Positions 1 to 6,316 of a stretch of 64,000 bases of DNA are shown piece by piece. The notes under the pieces are model-generated. The model was not told where the DNA came from. It made no database searches and worked only from the letters and a program-made list of their open reading frames with translations. The DNA is from Pedobacter paludis (GTDB lineage: Bacteria > Bacteroidota > Bacteroidia > Sphingobacteriales > Sphingobacteriaceae). Both the position numbers and the translations under genes were made by a program. Location of the stretch: positions 62,001 through 126,000 of the forward strand of contig NZ_QGNY01000003.1 in NCBI RefSeq assembly GCF_003173575.1, read 5' to 3'. Each line of letters begins with the position of its first letter. Position 1 is the first letter of the stretch.

Positions 1-677
1 AATACATTAAGCATAGTGTGCATTAAAATACTCCAGAATAATCCTCTTTTTAATCTAAGATAACCCAAGAAAAAACCTACAATTATTTGATGTATGACAA
101 ATATTGGAGCGAATAAGATTAAATTATCTGGAACTAGATGTATAAAATTAGAAAGGTGTAATAAACCAAAAGTAATTGTAAGTAGGTAAAAATAAGCCGT
201 AAAGTATTTACCTGAAAAGGTATAATAAAATTTCGTATTTACTTTATATAAAAGAGAATAGCATATTAAACTAAAAGTTAAAAATTTTATTGATTCATTA
301 ATATTTACTATCGATTGAAAAGTTTTATGAGATAAATAAAATAGATAATAAGCTAAAATAAAAGAGATAAAGATATTTAATCTACTTGCTTTTAAAGGTA
401 ATCTAAAAATTAATTCTTCGATTACTGGAGCAATAACCAAAAAGAATAAGATGTTTTTTTCTGTAGATGCAACATTCTGAGCCTTATCTATAGCTGTAAT
501 AAAAGAGAAATGCTTGGTTGAGGTTATAATAAAATCGATAAATGAAACAATTAAATAATTTAGAGCAACACATAAAAATGCATAGCCAAAAACAGAAAAC
601 AAATCCTTTAAAGAATCTTTAAAGGATTTGCTTTGCTTAAATTGAATATTAGGATTTTTAAAAAAATCGTATAACAT
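1..677 (-). CDS. CPBP-family intramembrane protease, C-terminus cut by window edge
   Basis: The frame is open from an ATG at 677 down to base 1 (225 codons) with no stop, so the gene runs off the left edge. The protein is hydrophobic with several membrane segments. It carries the three CPBP (Abi/CAAX-protease-like) signatures: EELIFR at about residues 87-92, a His at about 174 in GLLHLSNF, and the closing HxxxN (HTMLN) at about 220-224, so the active site looks complete. CPBP proteins are membrane metalloproteases; in Gram-positive bacteriocin loci, members such as those of the plantaricin loci act in self-immunity. It starts 6 bases after the stop of a double-glycine peptide gene, so immunity to or processing of that peptide is a reasonable inference. 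Confidence 0.8.
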   Translation of the reverse strand, partial: MLYDFFKNPNIQFKQSKSFKDSLKDLFSVFGYAFLCVALNYLIVSFIDFIITSTKHFSFITAIDKAQNVASTEKNILFFLVIAPVIEELIFRLPLKASRLNIFISFILAYYLFYLSHKTFQSIVNINESIKFLTFSLICYSLLYKVNTKFYYTFSGKYFTAYFYLLTITFGLLHLSNFIHLVPDNLILFAPIFVIHQIIVGFFLGYLRLKRGLFWSILMHTMLNV

Positions 678-683
678 TAATTA

Positions 684-818
684 CTATTCAAAGAAAGTAG
701 CCCAAACTATTAAAGCTTTCCCTACCCAATGTCCTACAAAGTAGCCAACATCTTTAGGACTTTTTGCTAAGCCTCCATTTGTGGCCAACAGCTCTTCTGC
801 ATTCAATTCTTGTATCAT
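684..818 (-). CDS. double-glycine leader peptide 1 (bacteriocin-like, 44 aa)
   Basis: This is a small gene of 44 codons. The N-terminus MIQELNAEELLATNGG matches the double-glycine leader pattern (acidic and Leu residues, then GG at 15-16) that C39-type peptidase ABC exporters cleave. The predicted mature part is about 28 residues, rich in Gly and aromatic residues, and ends WATFFE. Within it, VGYFVGHWVGKA holds two overlapping GxxxG motifs, a helix-packing signature of two-peptide class IIb bacteriocins. It has no Cys. The CPBP gene downstream starts 6 bases after the stop, suggesting co-transcription. The product could equally be a signalling peptide. No exporter is visible in the window. 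Confidence 0.72.
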   Translation of the reverse strand: MIQELNAEELLATNGGLAKSPKDVGYFVGHWVGKALIVWATFFE

Positions 819-910
819 AAATAATTGATTAATGATTTCCCACAGAGCATTTTAAATGTTGAAATAAAAAAACTGACCAGAGATTAAGTAACTATTAGAA
901 AAGTAGTGCA

Positions 911-1762
911 TTACTGGAAAACATTTCTATACTTACGCCAATATAAATAAATTAACATAGCCATAATAATTTGTGCAACTATGGAAAAAATCGATCCTTC
1001 AAATCCAAAAGCACCCCCATTCCAAATATTATCATGCAACCTAGATTGATGCAACATTGAGTATGATCTATTTCCGCTAACATTAAATCCAAAGACAGTC
1101 CCTTGAAAGAAATTCCAACTAAAGTGAAATACTATAGGGAAGACCAAATTTTTAGTGTATATGTAAGAAATACCAAGAAAAATACCAGAAATAAATAGTT
1201 CAATTGCAGGAAACCATCCGTAATCATCATTTGCAACGTGCATTAGACTAAATATTGTTGCTGAAATTGCTAATGCTAAATACTTATTAATTGAAACCAT
1301 CAAATTATTAAGTATATAGCCTCTGATTAAAAGTTCTTCTGTAACTGCGACAAGAGAGAAAATCAAAAAACTAAAGATTATTTTAGAGAAATCAAAGTCA
1401 AATTTTACAAAGTATATTTGATTAAAAAACAATAGCATCAAGAATGAGAATGACATTATGAAGAAACCTGTTAATAACCCTAAGTAAATATCATTCCTCA
1501 GGATATTTTCAAATCCTAAGCTTTTAAATGTTTTCTTATCAATATATTTTCTGAAAAGGCCAATTACGATCAATGTACCCAAAAAAGTAAATAGGACTAT
1601 TATTAGCTTTTGAAAAATAGTTTTTTCTTGAAGATTATTTTCAATATTTAAACCGAGAATAAAATAGGCCAAAAGCTGAAAGGAGCCAACAATTAATATA
1701 TACGGAATTATTATTTGAATAACTCTTATCCAGCCAATCTCTTTTATATGCTTATGATTCAT
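911..1762 (-). CDS. CPBP-family intramembrane metalloprotease
   Basis: The protein has 283 residues, reading from the ATG at 1762; an upstream TTG at 1783 is possible but less likely. It is hydrophobic with about eight predicted membrane segments. The CPBP motifs are intact: EELLIR at 142-147, H175 in FSLMHV, and HFSWN with H213 and N217. Family members are membrane proteases, or in bacteriocin loci immunity factors. Its first 11 bases overlap the end of a small membrane-protein gene, which implies translational coupling. With peptide genes on both sides, a self-protection role is the leading inference. A role in processing or degrading a signal peptide is the alternative. Confidence 0.85.
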   Translation of the reverse strand: MNHKHIKEIGWIRVIQIIIPYILIVGSFQLLAYFILGLNIENNLQEKTIFQKLIIVLFTFLGTLIVIGLFRKYIDKKTFKSLGFENILRNDIYLGLLTGFFIMSFSFLMLLFFNQIYFVKFDFDFSKIIFSFLIFSLVAVTEELLIRGYILNNLMVSINKYLALAISATIFSLMHVANDDYGWFPAIELFISGIFLGISYIYTKNLVFPIVFHFSWNFFQGTVFGFNVSGNRSYSMLHQSRLHDNIWNGGAFGFEGSIFSIVAQIIMAMLIYLYWRKYRNVFQ

Positions 1763-1967
1763 TTCTTTTTTTAAAAAAAACAAAACGTAAATAAGTAAGT
1801 CTAATTACTAAAATAAGTAATATCTTCCATGCAACTGAAAAAAAGACATTAAACAATTTGAAATCAATACTATTTATGATATTGATTACAGTTTCGATTA
1901 AAAACATAGTTAAAAGAAAAAAACAAGCATATATCACTTCTTTTAAATAAAGACTATTTTTTTTCAT
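1752..1967 (-). CDS. small two-helix membrane protein (71 aa), candidate immunity protein
   Basis: An ATG at 1967 gives 71 residues with two long hydrophobic stretches (about residues 9-30 and 40-62) and a basic tail, FFKKRNES. The stop overlaps the CPBP start by 11 bases. No family is recognised. Small hydrophobic proteins encoded next to bacteriocin genes are often immunity proteins, so that role is proposed from context only. The frame also stays open further upstream across the peptide 2 gene, but that part is a shadow of the peptide in another frame. Confidence rests on the tight overlap and the membrane-protein composition. Confidence 0.5.
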   Translation of the reverse strand: MKKNSLYLKEVIYACFFLLTMFLIETVINIINSIDFKLFNVFFSVAWKILLILVIRLTYLRFVFFKKRNES

Positions 1968-1998
1968 ACTCCGATTATAGCTTTTAAGGAAATGAATT

Positions 1999-2031
1999 AT
2001 ACTGCCACCCCATAAATAAGTATGGCAGTAT
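1999..2031 (-). terminator. hairpin after peptide 2, possible attenuator or weak terminator
   Basis: A perfect 9-bp inverted repeat (ATACTGCCA at 1999-2007, TGGCAGTAT at 2023-2031) lies 6 bases past the peptide 2 stop and before the small membrane-protein gene. On the minus strand it is followed by a moderately T-rich stretch without a clean T run. It may lower expression of the downstream membrane genes relative to the peptides, or stabilise the upstream mRNA end. Confidence 0.4.
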
Positions 2032-2037
2032 AACAAT

Positions 2038-2211
2038 TTATCTAACTGAAATATGAGCGTTTCGCCCACCTTCCAAAGCAAAAATGTAGCAAGCTTTAGC
2101 AACAAATCCAAGTGTTTTAAATACTGCTTCACTAAATTCGCTACCACCATTAATATTTGTTAAATCTTCTTCTTTCAACTCTATTAAAAGAATGTTTTCT
2201 TTAATCTTCAT
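2038..2211 (-). CDS. double-glycine leader peptide 2 (57 aa)
   Basis: This 57-residue product has the leader MKIKENILLIELKEEDLTNI followed by NGG, with the double glycine at residues 22-23. Hydrophobic positions and an acidic EE pair lie at the spacing typical of C39-peptidase leaders. The mature part, about 34 residues, starts SEFSEAVFKTLG, has one Cys, an internal GG and an Arg-containing tail ending HISVR. It is amphipathic rather than Ser/Thr/Cys-rich, so an unmodified bacteriocin or pheromone is more likely than a lanthipeptide. It lies 21 bases downstream of peptide 3 and is probably co-transcribed with it. Confidence 0.72.
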   Translation of the reverse strand: MKIKENILLIELKEEDLTNINGGSEFSEAVFKTLGFVAKACYIFALEGGRNAHISVR

Positions 2212-2232
2212 ATATCAATATTTTTTAATTAA

Positions 2233-2412
2233 TTATTTACTATTCCAACCTTCCATAAATGCCTTATAATGAGCTCTTGGGTTTAATGCTGCCTCTGCTA
2301 AAATATAAGCCACAGCGAAACCTAAGAATGGATTTATTCCTCCATTTTGTTCGCACATTTCTTTGGTGTCCATTTCTACAACACTAAAGTTTTGTAATTC
2401 TAAATTTTTCAT
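2233..2412 (-). CDS. double-glycine leader peptide 3 (59 aa)
   Basis: This 59-residue product has its double glycine at residues 24-25 in EMCEQNGG, preceded by acidic and Met/Val residues as in other Bacteroidota GG leaders. The mature part (about 34 residues) begins INPFLGFAVAYIL and ends in a basic/aromatic stretch, AHYKAFMEGWNSK. It is strongly amphipathic, has no Cys, and resembles a membrane-active peptide. It is the first gene of the minus-strand peptide group and directly faces the divergent spacer, so the promoter for the group probably lies in 2413-2600. Confidence 0.72.
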   Translation of the reverse strand: MKNLELQNFSVVEMDTKEMCEQNGGINPFLGFAVAYILAEAALNPRAHYKAFMEGWNSK

Positions 2413-2773
2413 AATTTGTTTTACTATTTATCTTCCCTACTCATAATTGGCTTTTCGGGTTCCGCCACTTTTGGCCAAACATTAAACAAGTATTGAGCTT
2501 AATTTTTTAAGCTACAAAAAAGATACACCAATTGGCACTTTGTAAGTACATTATGGATTTTTTCGAACTTTTACTATTAAAAATTAAGAAGAAAAGATAT
2601 ACCATTAAAGAGTAATTTAAAGATATTAAAATAAGATTTTTTAACAAGTGTAACTTAAGGCAATACTTACAATTAGATGCTTTGATATAGAGAATGACCC
2701 ATTTGGTGTATCAATTTTGGCAAATCTGTAATGAAATTACATTTTAGGTGCATAAACAATTAAATATACTTTT
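2413..2773. promoter_or_regulatory. divergent control region between the peptide and precursor/kinase operons
   Basis: These 361 bases have no gene. The spacer is AT-rich and holds an 18-base palindrome (AGCTTAATTTTTTAAGCT, 2496-2513) and a 10-bp inverted repeat, GATACACCAA at 2522-2531 and TTGGTGTATC at 2703-2712. Each arm sits beside a TTGGC-type element (2533-2536 and 2717-2721). It must hold promoters for both directions. The repeat arms are the best candidates for a shared regulator site, possibly for the LytTR protein encoded at 5544-6266, although the classical LytTR consensus is not evident. Confidence 0.5.
2716..2745 (+). promoter_or_regulatory. possible Bacteroidota-type promoter of the precursor gene
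   Basis: TTTG at 2716-2719, then 18 bases, then TACATTTT at 2738-2745. This is close to the -33 TTTG / -7 TAnnTTTG consensus, with the last -7 base mismatched. It lies about 30 bases upstream of the precursor start and next to one arm of the inverted repeat at 2703-2712. Confidence 0.35.
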
Positions 2774-2947
2774 ATGAAACCTAAAAAATTAGAAAAGAAA
2801 ACAGCATTTGTTTTCAAAAAAAATGTGATTAAAGACTTGAATAAAGATCAGATGAACAATATTAATGGTGGTGGAGGCACAAATGGAGGTGATTGGTCAG
2901 GAAATCCTGCGTGTAAAAATTTTTCCGTCAAAACCGTAAGTAACTAA
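2774..2947 (+). CDS. class I lanthipeptide-type precursor peptide (57 aa)
   Basis: This is a 57-codon gene. The basic start MKPKKLEKKTAF is followed by IKDLNKDQMNNINGGG. That matches the leader form of Bacteroidota class I lanthipeptides and related natural-product precursors (Leu-Asn-x-x-Gln-Met-x-x-Ile-x-Gly-Gly). The core after residue 33 is Gly/Asn-rich with one Cys, three Ser and two Thr, ending in NFSVKTVSN. At most one lanthionine ring could form, and no LanB/LanC enzyme is in the window. It may therefore be an orphan precursor modified elsewhere or an unmodified signal peptide. A secreted S41 peptidase gene follows 64 bases downstream. Confidence 0.68.
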   Translation: MKPKKLEKKTAFVFKKNVIKDLNKDQMNNINGGGGTNGGDWSGNPACKNFSVKTVSN

Positions 2948-3011
2948 TTTAAAAGAATTAGTTTAATGAATAACCACAGACAGAGCAATTACCTTATTTT
3001 TTTATAATCTA

Positions 3012-4424
3012 ATGAAATATATAAAACTCATATTTTTCTTATTATTATCTACTTCTGCAGTTGCACAAAATTGCAATTGTTCTGAGAATTTTCGTTTTAT
3101 GGTAGAACGAATTAAAAAAAATTATGTGGGATATTCTGACAAAGTTACTCCTATAAACCAGAATGCATTTCAAAAAACAACTGACAGTTTAGAGAAAATC
3201 GCAAGCCACTCTAATCCTTATAAGTGCTTGTCTCTAAGTCGAGAGTGGCTCGCTCTATTTAAAGATAAACATGTAAATATTGGGATAGATTTCGATGCAA
3301 TATCTCCTGATTCAATAAGACATTTTTTCTCAAGAGAAGAAAGAACTACATGGACTCATGATAAGTTCAAAGAATATCTAGAAAAGAAGAAAAACAATCT
3401 AGATCACATTGAGGGAATTTGGAGTTTTGGAGTATATCAAGTTGGGATTGTAAGAGATAGAACCAAAAAAAACCAAGAGTTCATTGCATTTATATTGAAA
3501 GCAGATGGGTCGAGGTGGGTACCTCAACAAATAAAATTTAGAGTATTAAAAAATAATAGCAAATATAGCACTGTTTTTTTTCGCGGAGGTGATCACTCAA
3601 TTAATAACCCTAGACTTTCTTATAAAAAAGACACACTAGATTTCGGGATTTTCGGAAAATGGATTAAGGGTGTAAATAAGCCTAAAGAAACTATAGCAAA
3701 TAATACAGATTTGTCTCCAAAATTTAAAGTATTAGATAGTCAGACTGTTTTATTTACAATGCCATCGTTCGAATCTATGTCATACATAAAGCAAGTTGAT
3801 AGTATTGTAAAAGAAAATGAATCAATATTAAAAAACACCAAGCATTTAATCATTGATTTAAGAGATAATGGGGGAGGATCAATATATGTATACAAAAGTT
3901 TGACTCCATACATTTATACTAAACCCATTTTAACAGTTGGGGGAATGGTCTTGGCCACACCAGATAACATAAAAGATGGATATTCAATCAAGTATCCTGA
4001 GGCTTCAGACAGCATTCAGAATGTCTTAAATCAAAATTTAATAGAGCTCAAAAAACATGAAGGTGAACTTTATAATTTATATCCTGTTGACACTATCAAA
4101 TATGAAAGTGTTTTAAAAAACCCAGAAAGAGTATCATTCATAGTTAATAAGAATACAGCAAGCGCAGCGGAACTTTTTTTATTAGAAGCAAAGCAAAGTT
4201 CAAAATCAAAAATATTTGGTTCCAATAGTTCTGGAATGGTAGACTATGGTGAAGTTGTAGTTGCCAAACTACCTTGTGTATTTTATATGTTAGTATATCC
4301 TGCAGGTAAATCTCTTTATAGCATTAAAAATCCATTAGATAATATTGGTATAAAGCCTGACGTAGAAATTTCTACAAAAGTTGAAAATTGGGTCGATTAT
4401 GTAAGAAAATATAAAGAGAAATAA
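3012..4424 (+). CDS. secreted S41-family peptidase
   Basis: The protein has 470 residues. An N-terminal signal peptide ends near SAVAQN (about residue 19), so it is probably periplasmic. The C-terminal half has the S41 (tail-specific protease-like) fold signatures: IDLRDNGGGS at 281-290 and NTASAAE with the likely nucleophile S384. No PDZ domain is evident, and the N-terminal 240 residues are not recognised. It sits between a double-glycine precursor and a two-component system. Cleavage of the peptide or of a peptide-sensing target is a plausible inference, not something the sequence proves. A house-keeping S41 role is the alternative. Confidence 0.85.
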   Translation: MKYIKLIFFLLLSTSAVAQNCNCSENFRFMVERIKKNYVGYSDKVTPINQNAFQKTTDSLEKIASHSNPYKCLSLSREWLALFKDKHVNIGIDFDAISPDSIRHFFSREERTTWTHDKFKEYLEKKKNNLDHIEGIWSFGVYQVGIVRDRTKKNQEFIAFILKADGSRWVPQQIKFRVLKNNSKYSTVFFRGGDHSINNPRLSYKKDTLDFGIFGKWIKGVNKPKETIANNTDLSPKFKVLDSQTVLFTMPSFESMSYIKQVDSIVKENESILKNTKHLIIDLRDNGGGSIYVYKSLTPYIYTKPILTVGGMVLATPDNIKDGYSIKYPEASDSIQNVLNQNLIELKKHEGELYNLYPVDTIKYESVLKNPERVSFIVNKNTASAAELFLLEAKQSSKSKIFGSNSSGMVDYGEVVVAKLPCVFYMLVYPAGKSLYSIKNPLDNIGIKPDVEISTKVENWVDYVRKYKEK

Positions 4425-4427
4425 TCC

Positions 4428-5345
4428 TTGACTAATAATAAATATAAATTAATAATATATCATATCCTTTTTTGGATACCATATATGCTATTAGGTGGAT
4501 TACTAGAGTTCGTAGCAGACCCTAAAAGCTATTTTTTTAGTATTCCTGATATTTTTTTTTCAGAATTCCCTAATATTTGCACAGTATACTTATGCATTTT
4601 TCTTTTTAACAAATTTGCTACACCACTAAGGATTGTTCCGCTATTCATTTGCATAACATTAGTTTACGTATTTTCTTGTTTACATTGGTATGTAACAGGA
4701 TATATTATACGACCTCACTTTAGGATGAACGGCGATGCTGCACCGGTTATGAGTGTTTGGAACTACTCTGTTTTATTGATTTGGATTTTCATCAAATATG
4801 CTCTTTTTGGTTTTAGCTACTATTACGCCACACAAAACATCAAGCACCAGAAAAAATTACGTAGTATCGAAAAAGAAAAACACGAAGCAGAATATGCATT
4901 TCTAAGAGCGCAGATAAACCCACATTTTTTAAACAATACACTTAATTTCATTTATGCTAAATCGTTGCCCTTATCTGCAGATTTGGCTACCTGTATAATG
5001 ACTTTAAGCGAAATAATGCAATACTCATTGGAAATTGATAAAGACGATCGAACTACATTGTTGGGCGATGAGATTGCACACATTAAAAATGTAATTAGCA
5101 TTAATCAGCTTCGTTTTAACAACAAACTGCAACTGGATTTTGATATTAAGGGCAGCCTATCAAATGTCCGTATAATCCCTTTGGTGCTAATTACAATGGT
5201 TGAAAATATATTAAAACATGGCGATTGTACCGATAGACTTAACCCTGTTTATATTATTTTAAGTGTTTCAGAACAGGATCAGGCAATTTACTTCCATGCC
5301 AGCAACAAAAAAAAAATGGCCCAAAAGAACTATCTAGCGGTATAG
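4428..5345 (+). CDS. LytS/YehU-type sensor histidine kinase, frame lost near the C-terminus
   Basis: It reads from a TTG 3 bases after the S41 stop. Four hydrophobic segments cover about residues 8-135. The His_kinase domain (PF06580 type) follows, with the H box AQINPHFLNNTLN, H166 being the expected phosphoacceptor. The N box is LITMVENILKHG. The in-frame product ends at 305 residues with MAQKNYLAV after a run of ten A (5307-5316). The expected ATP-lid G box (SSGIGIENIRKRL) is present in the +1-shifted frame up to 5467. So either the gene is broken, the A run is miscounted in the assembly, or slippage on A10 makes a full-length kinase. Its partner is the LytTR regulator downstream. Confidence 0.85.
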   Translation: MTNNKYKLIIYHILFWIPYMLLGGLLEFVADPKSYFFSIPDIFFSEFPNICTVYLCIFLFNKFATPLRIVPLFICITLVYVFSCLHWYVTGYIIRPHFRMNGDAAPVMSVWNYSVLLIWIFIKYALFGFSYYYATQNIKHQKKLRSIEKEKHEAEYAFLRAQINPHFLNNTLNFIYAKSLPLSADLATCIMTLSEIMQYSLEIDKDDRTTLLGDEIAHIKNVISINQLRFNNKLQLDFDIKGSLSNVRIIPLVLITMVENILKHGDCTDRLNPVYIILSVSEQDQAIYFHASNKKKMAQKNYLAV

Positions 5346-5467
5346 GGATAGAAAACATTAGGAAGCGGTTAACGCATCACTATGGAAATAAATTCACCTT
5401 AAATATCAACGAAAGTGAAACTAATTATTCTATTGAACTAAAATTGCCGATACTTGTAACAGCTTAA
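5307..5467 (+). other. A10 slippery run and out-of-frame kinase C-terminus
   Basis: After ten A at 5307-5316, the shifted frame reads NGPKELSSGIGIENIRKRL and continues to VTA and a stop at 5465-5467. This supplies the G2-type ATP-binding box and the final strands missing from the 4428-5345 product. One more A (11) or two fewer (8) in the run would join the two parts into about 346 residues. Homopolymers of this length are prone both to sequencing error and to RNA polymerase slippage. Confidence 0.75.
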
Positions 5468-5543
5468 AAAAATCAGCCCAGCTTAATCATCCCAAAATAT
5501 AGTTCCAATTTGGCGCAAGCCTTTTAAACAAAATATTTTTACC

Positions 5544-6266
5544 ATGATTACCTGTGTCATTGTTGATGATGAAGAGCACGCAATAGAAGTTATACAACAT
5601 TATATTCAGTCTATTAGCTACATAAACTTAGTAGCAAGTTTCACCAACCCCGTTGAGGCCATGAATTTTTTAAATGGCCAAAAAGTAGATCTGATTTTTT
5701 TGGATATCCACATGCCCGAGATTTCGGGTATAGAATTTATCCAATCTTTTATAGATAAAAAACAGTTATTTATTTTAACCACTGCATACAGAGAATTTGC
5801 AACTACAGCATTTGATTTGGAAGTGGCTGATTATTTGGTTAAACCTATTCCCCTCCATCGATTTCTGCAGGCCATTAACAAGGTGCAAAATAGGTTAGAA
5901 AAGCCTGCAGAGGCTACAACCACACCATTGGAGATGGATTATTTTATGGTTAAAACCGAAGCAAAGGGCAAAATGCTTAAGATTAATATTATGGATATTG
6001 ATTTTATTGAGGGCATGAAGAACTATGTTGCTTTTCATCATAATGGTATCCGTACGCTCGCCTTATTAACCATGAAAGATGTAGAAGAACGCTTGCCCGA
6101 GAAACATTTTGTTCGGGTTCAAAAATCTTTCATAATTGCAATAAACAAAATAACGGCTATCAATGGAAATCAAGTTACGCTGAAAGGAATTTCATCGGAA
6201 ATTTTTATTGGAGACACTTACAGAAAACAATTTTTAGAGCAGATCAAGAGAAAGCTTATTATTTAA
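5544..6266 (+). CDS. LytTR-family response regulator
   Basis: This 240-residue protein has an N-terminal receiver domain, with the acidic pocket D8-D9, phosphoacceptor D54 in IFLDIHMPE, the conserved Thr in LTTAYRE and the Lys in DYLVKPI. A C-terminal LytTR DNA-binding domain covers about residues 140-238 (DIDFIEGMKNYV, then KHFVRVQKSFII). It is the usual partner of a LytS-type kinase, and the kinase gene ends 76 bases upstream even when the shifted tail is counted. Its likely targets include the divergent peptide region. A TTTGGC-type element lies just upstream at about 5510. Confidence 0.92.
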   Translation: MITCVIVDDEEHAIEVIQHYIQSISYINLVASFTNPVEAMNFLNGQKVDLIFLDIHMPEISGIEFIQSFIDKKQLFILTTAYREFATTAFDLEVADYLVKPIPLHRFLQAINKVQNRLEKPAEATTTPLEMDYFMVKTEAKGKMLKINIMDIDFIEGMKNYVAFHHNGIRTLALLTMKDVEERLPEKHFVRVQKSFIIAINKITAINGNQVTLKGISSEIFIGDTYRKQFLEQIKRKLII

Positions 6267-6316
6267 ATAATCTATAATTTTAGTTATCATTGTTATAAGT
6301 AAATAAACATATTTTA

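Noticed and set aside
1968..2150. N-terminal extension of the small membrane-protein frame up to 2150
   Set aside because: The extension lies over the peptide 2 gene in a different frame and contains a hairpin; the ATG at 1967 gives a coherent two-helix protein.
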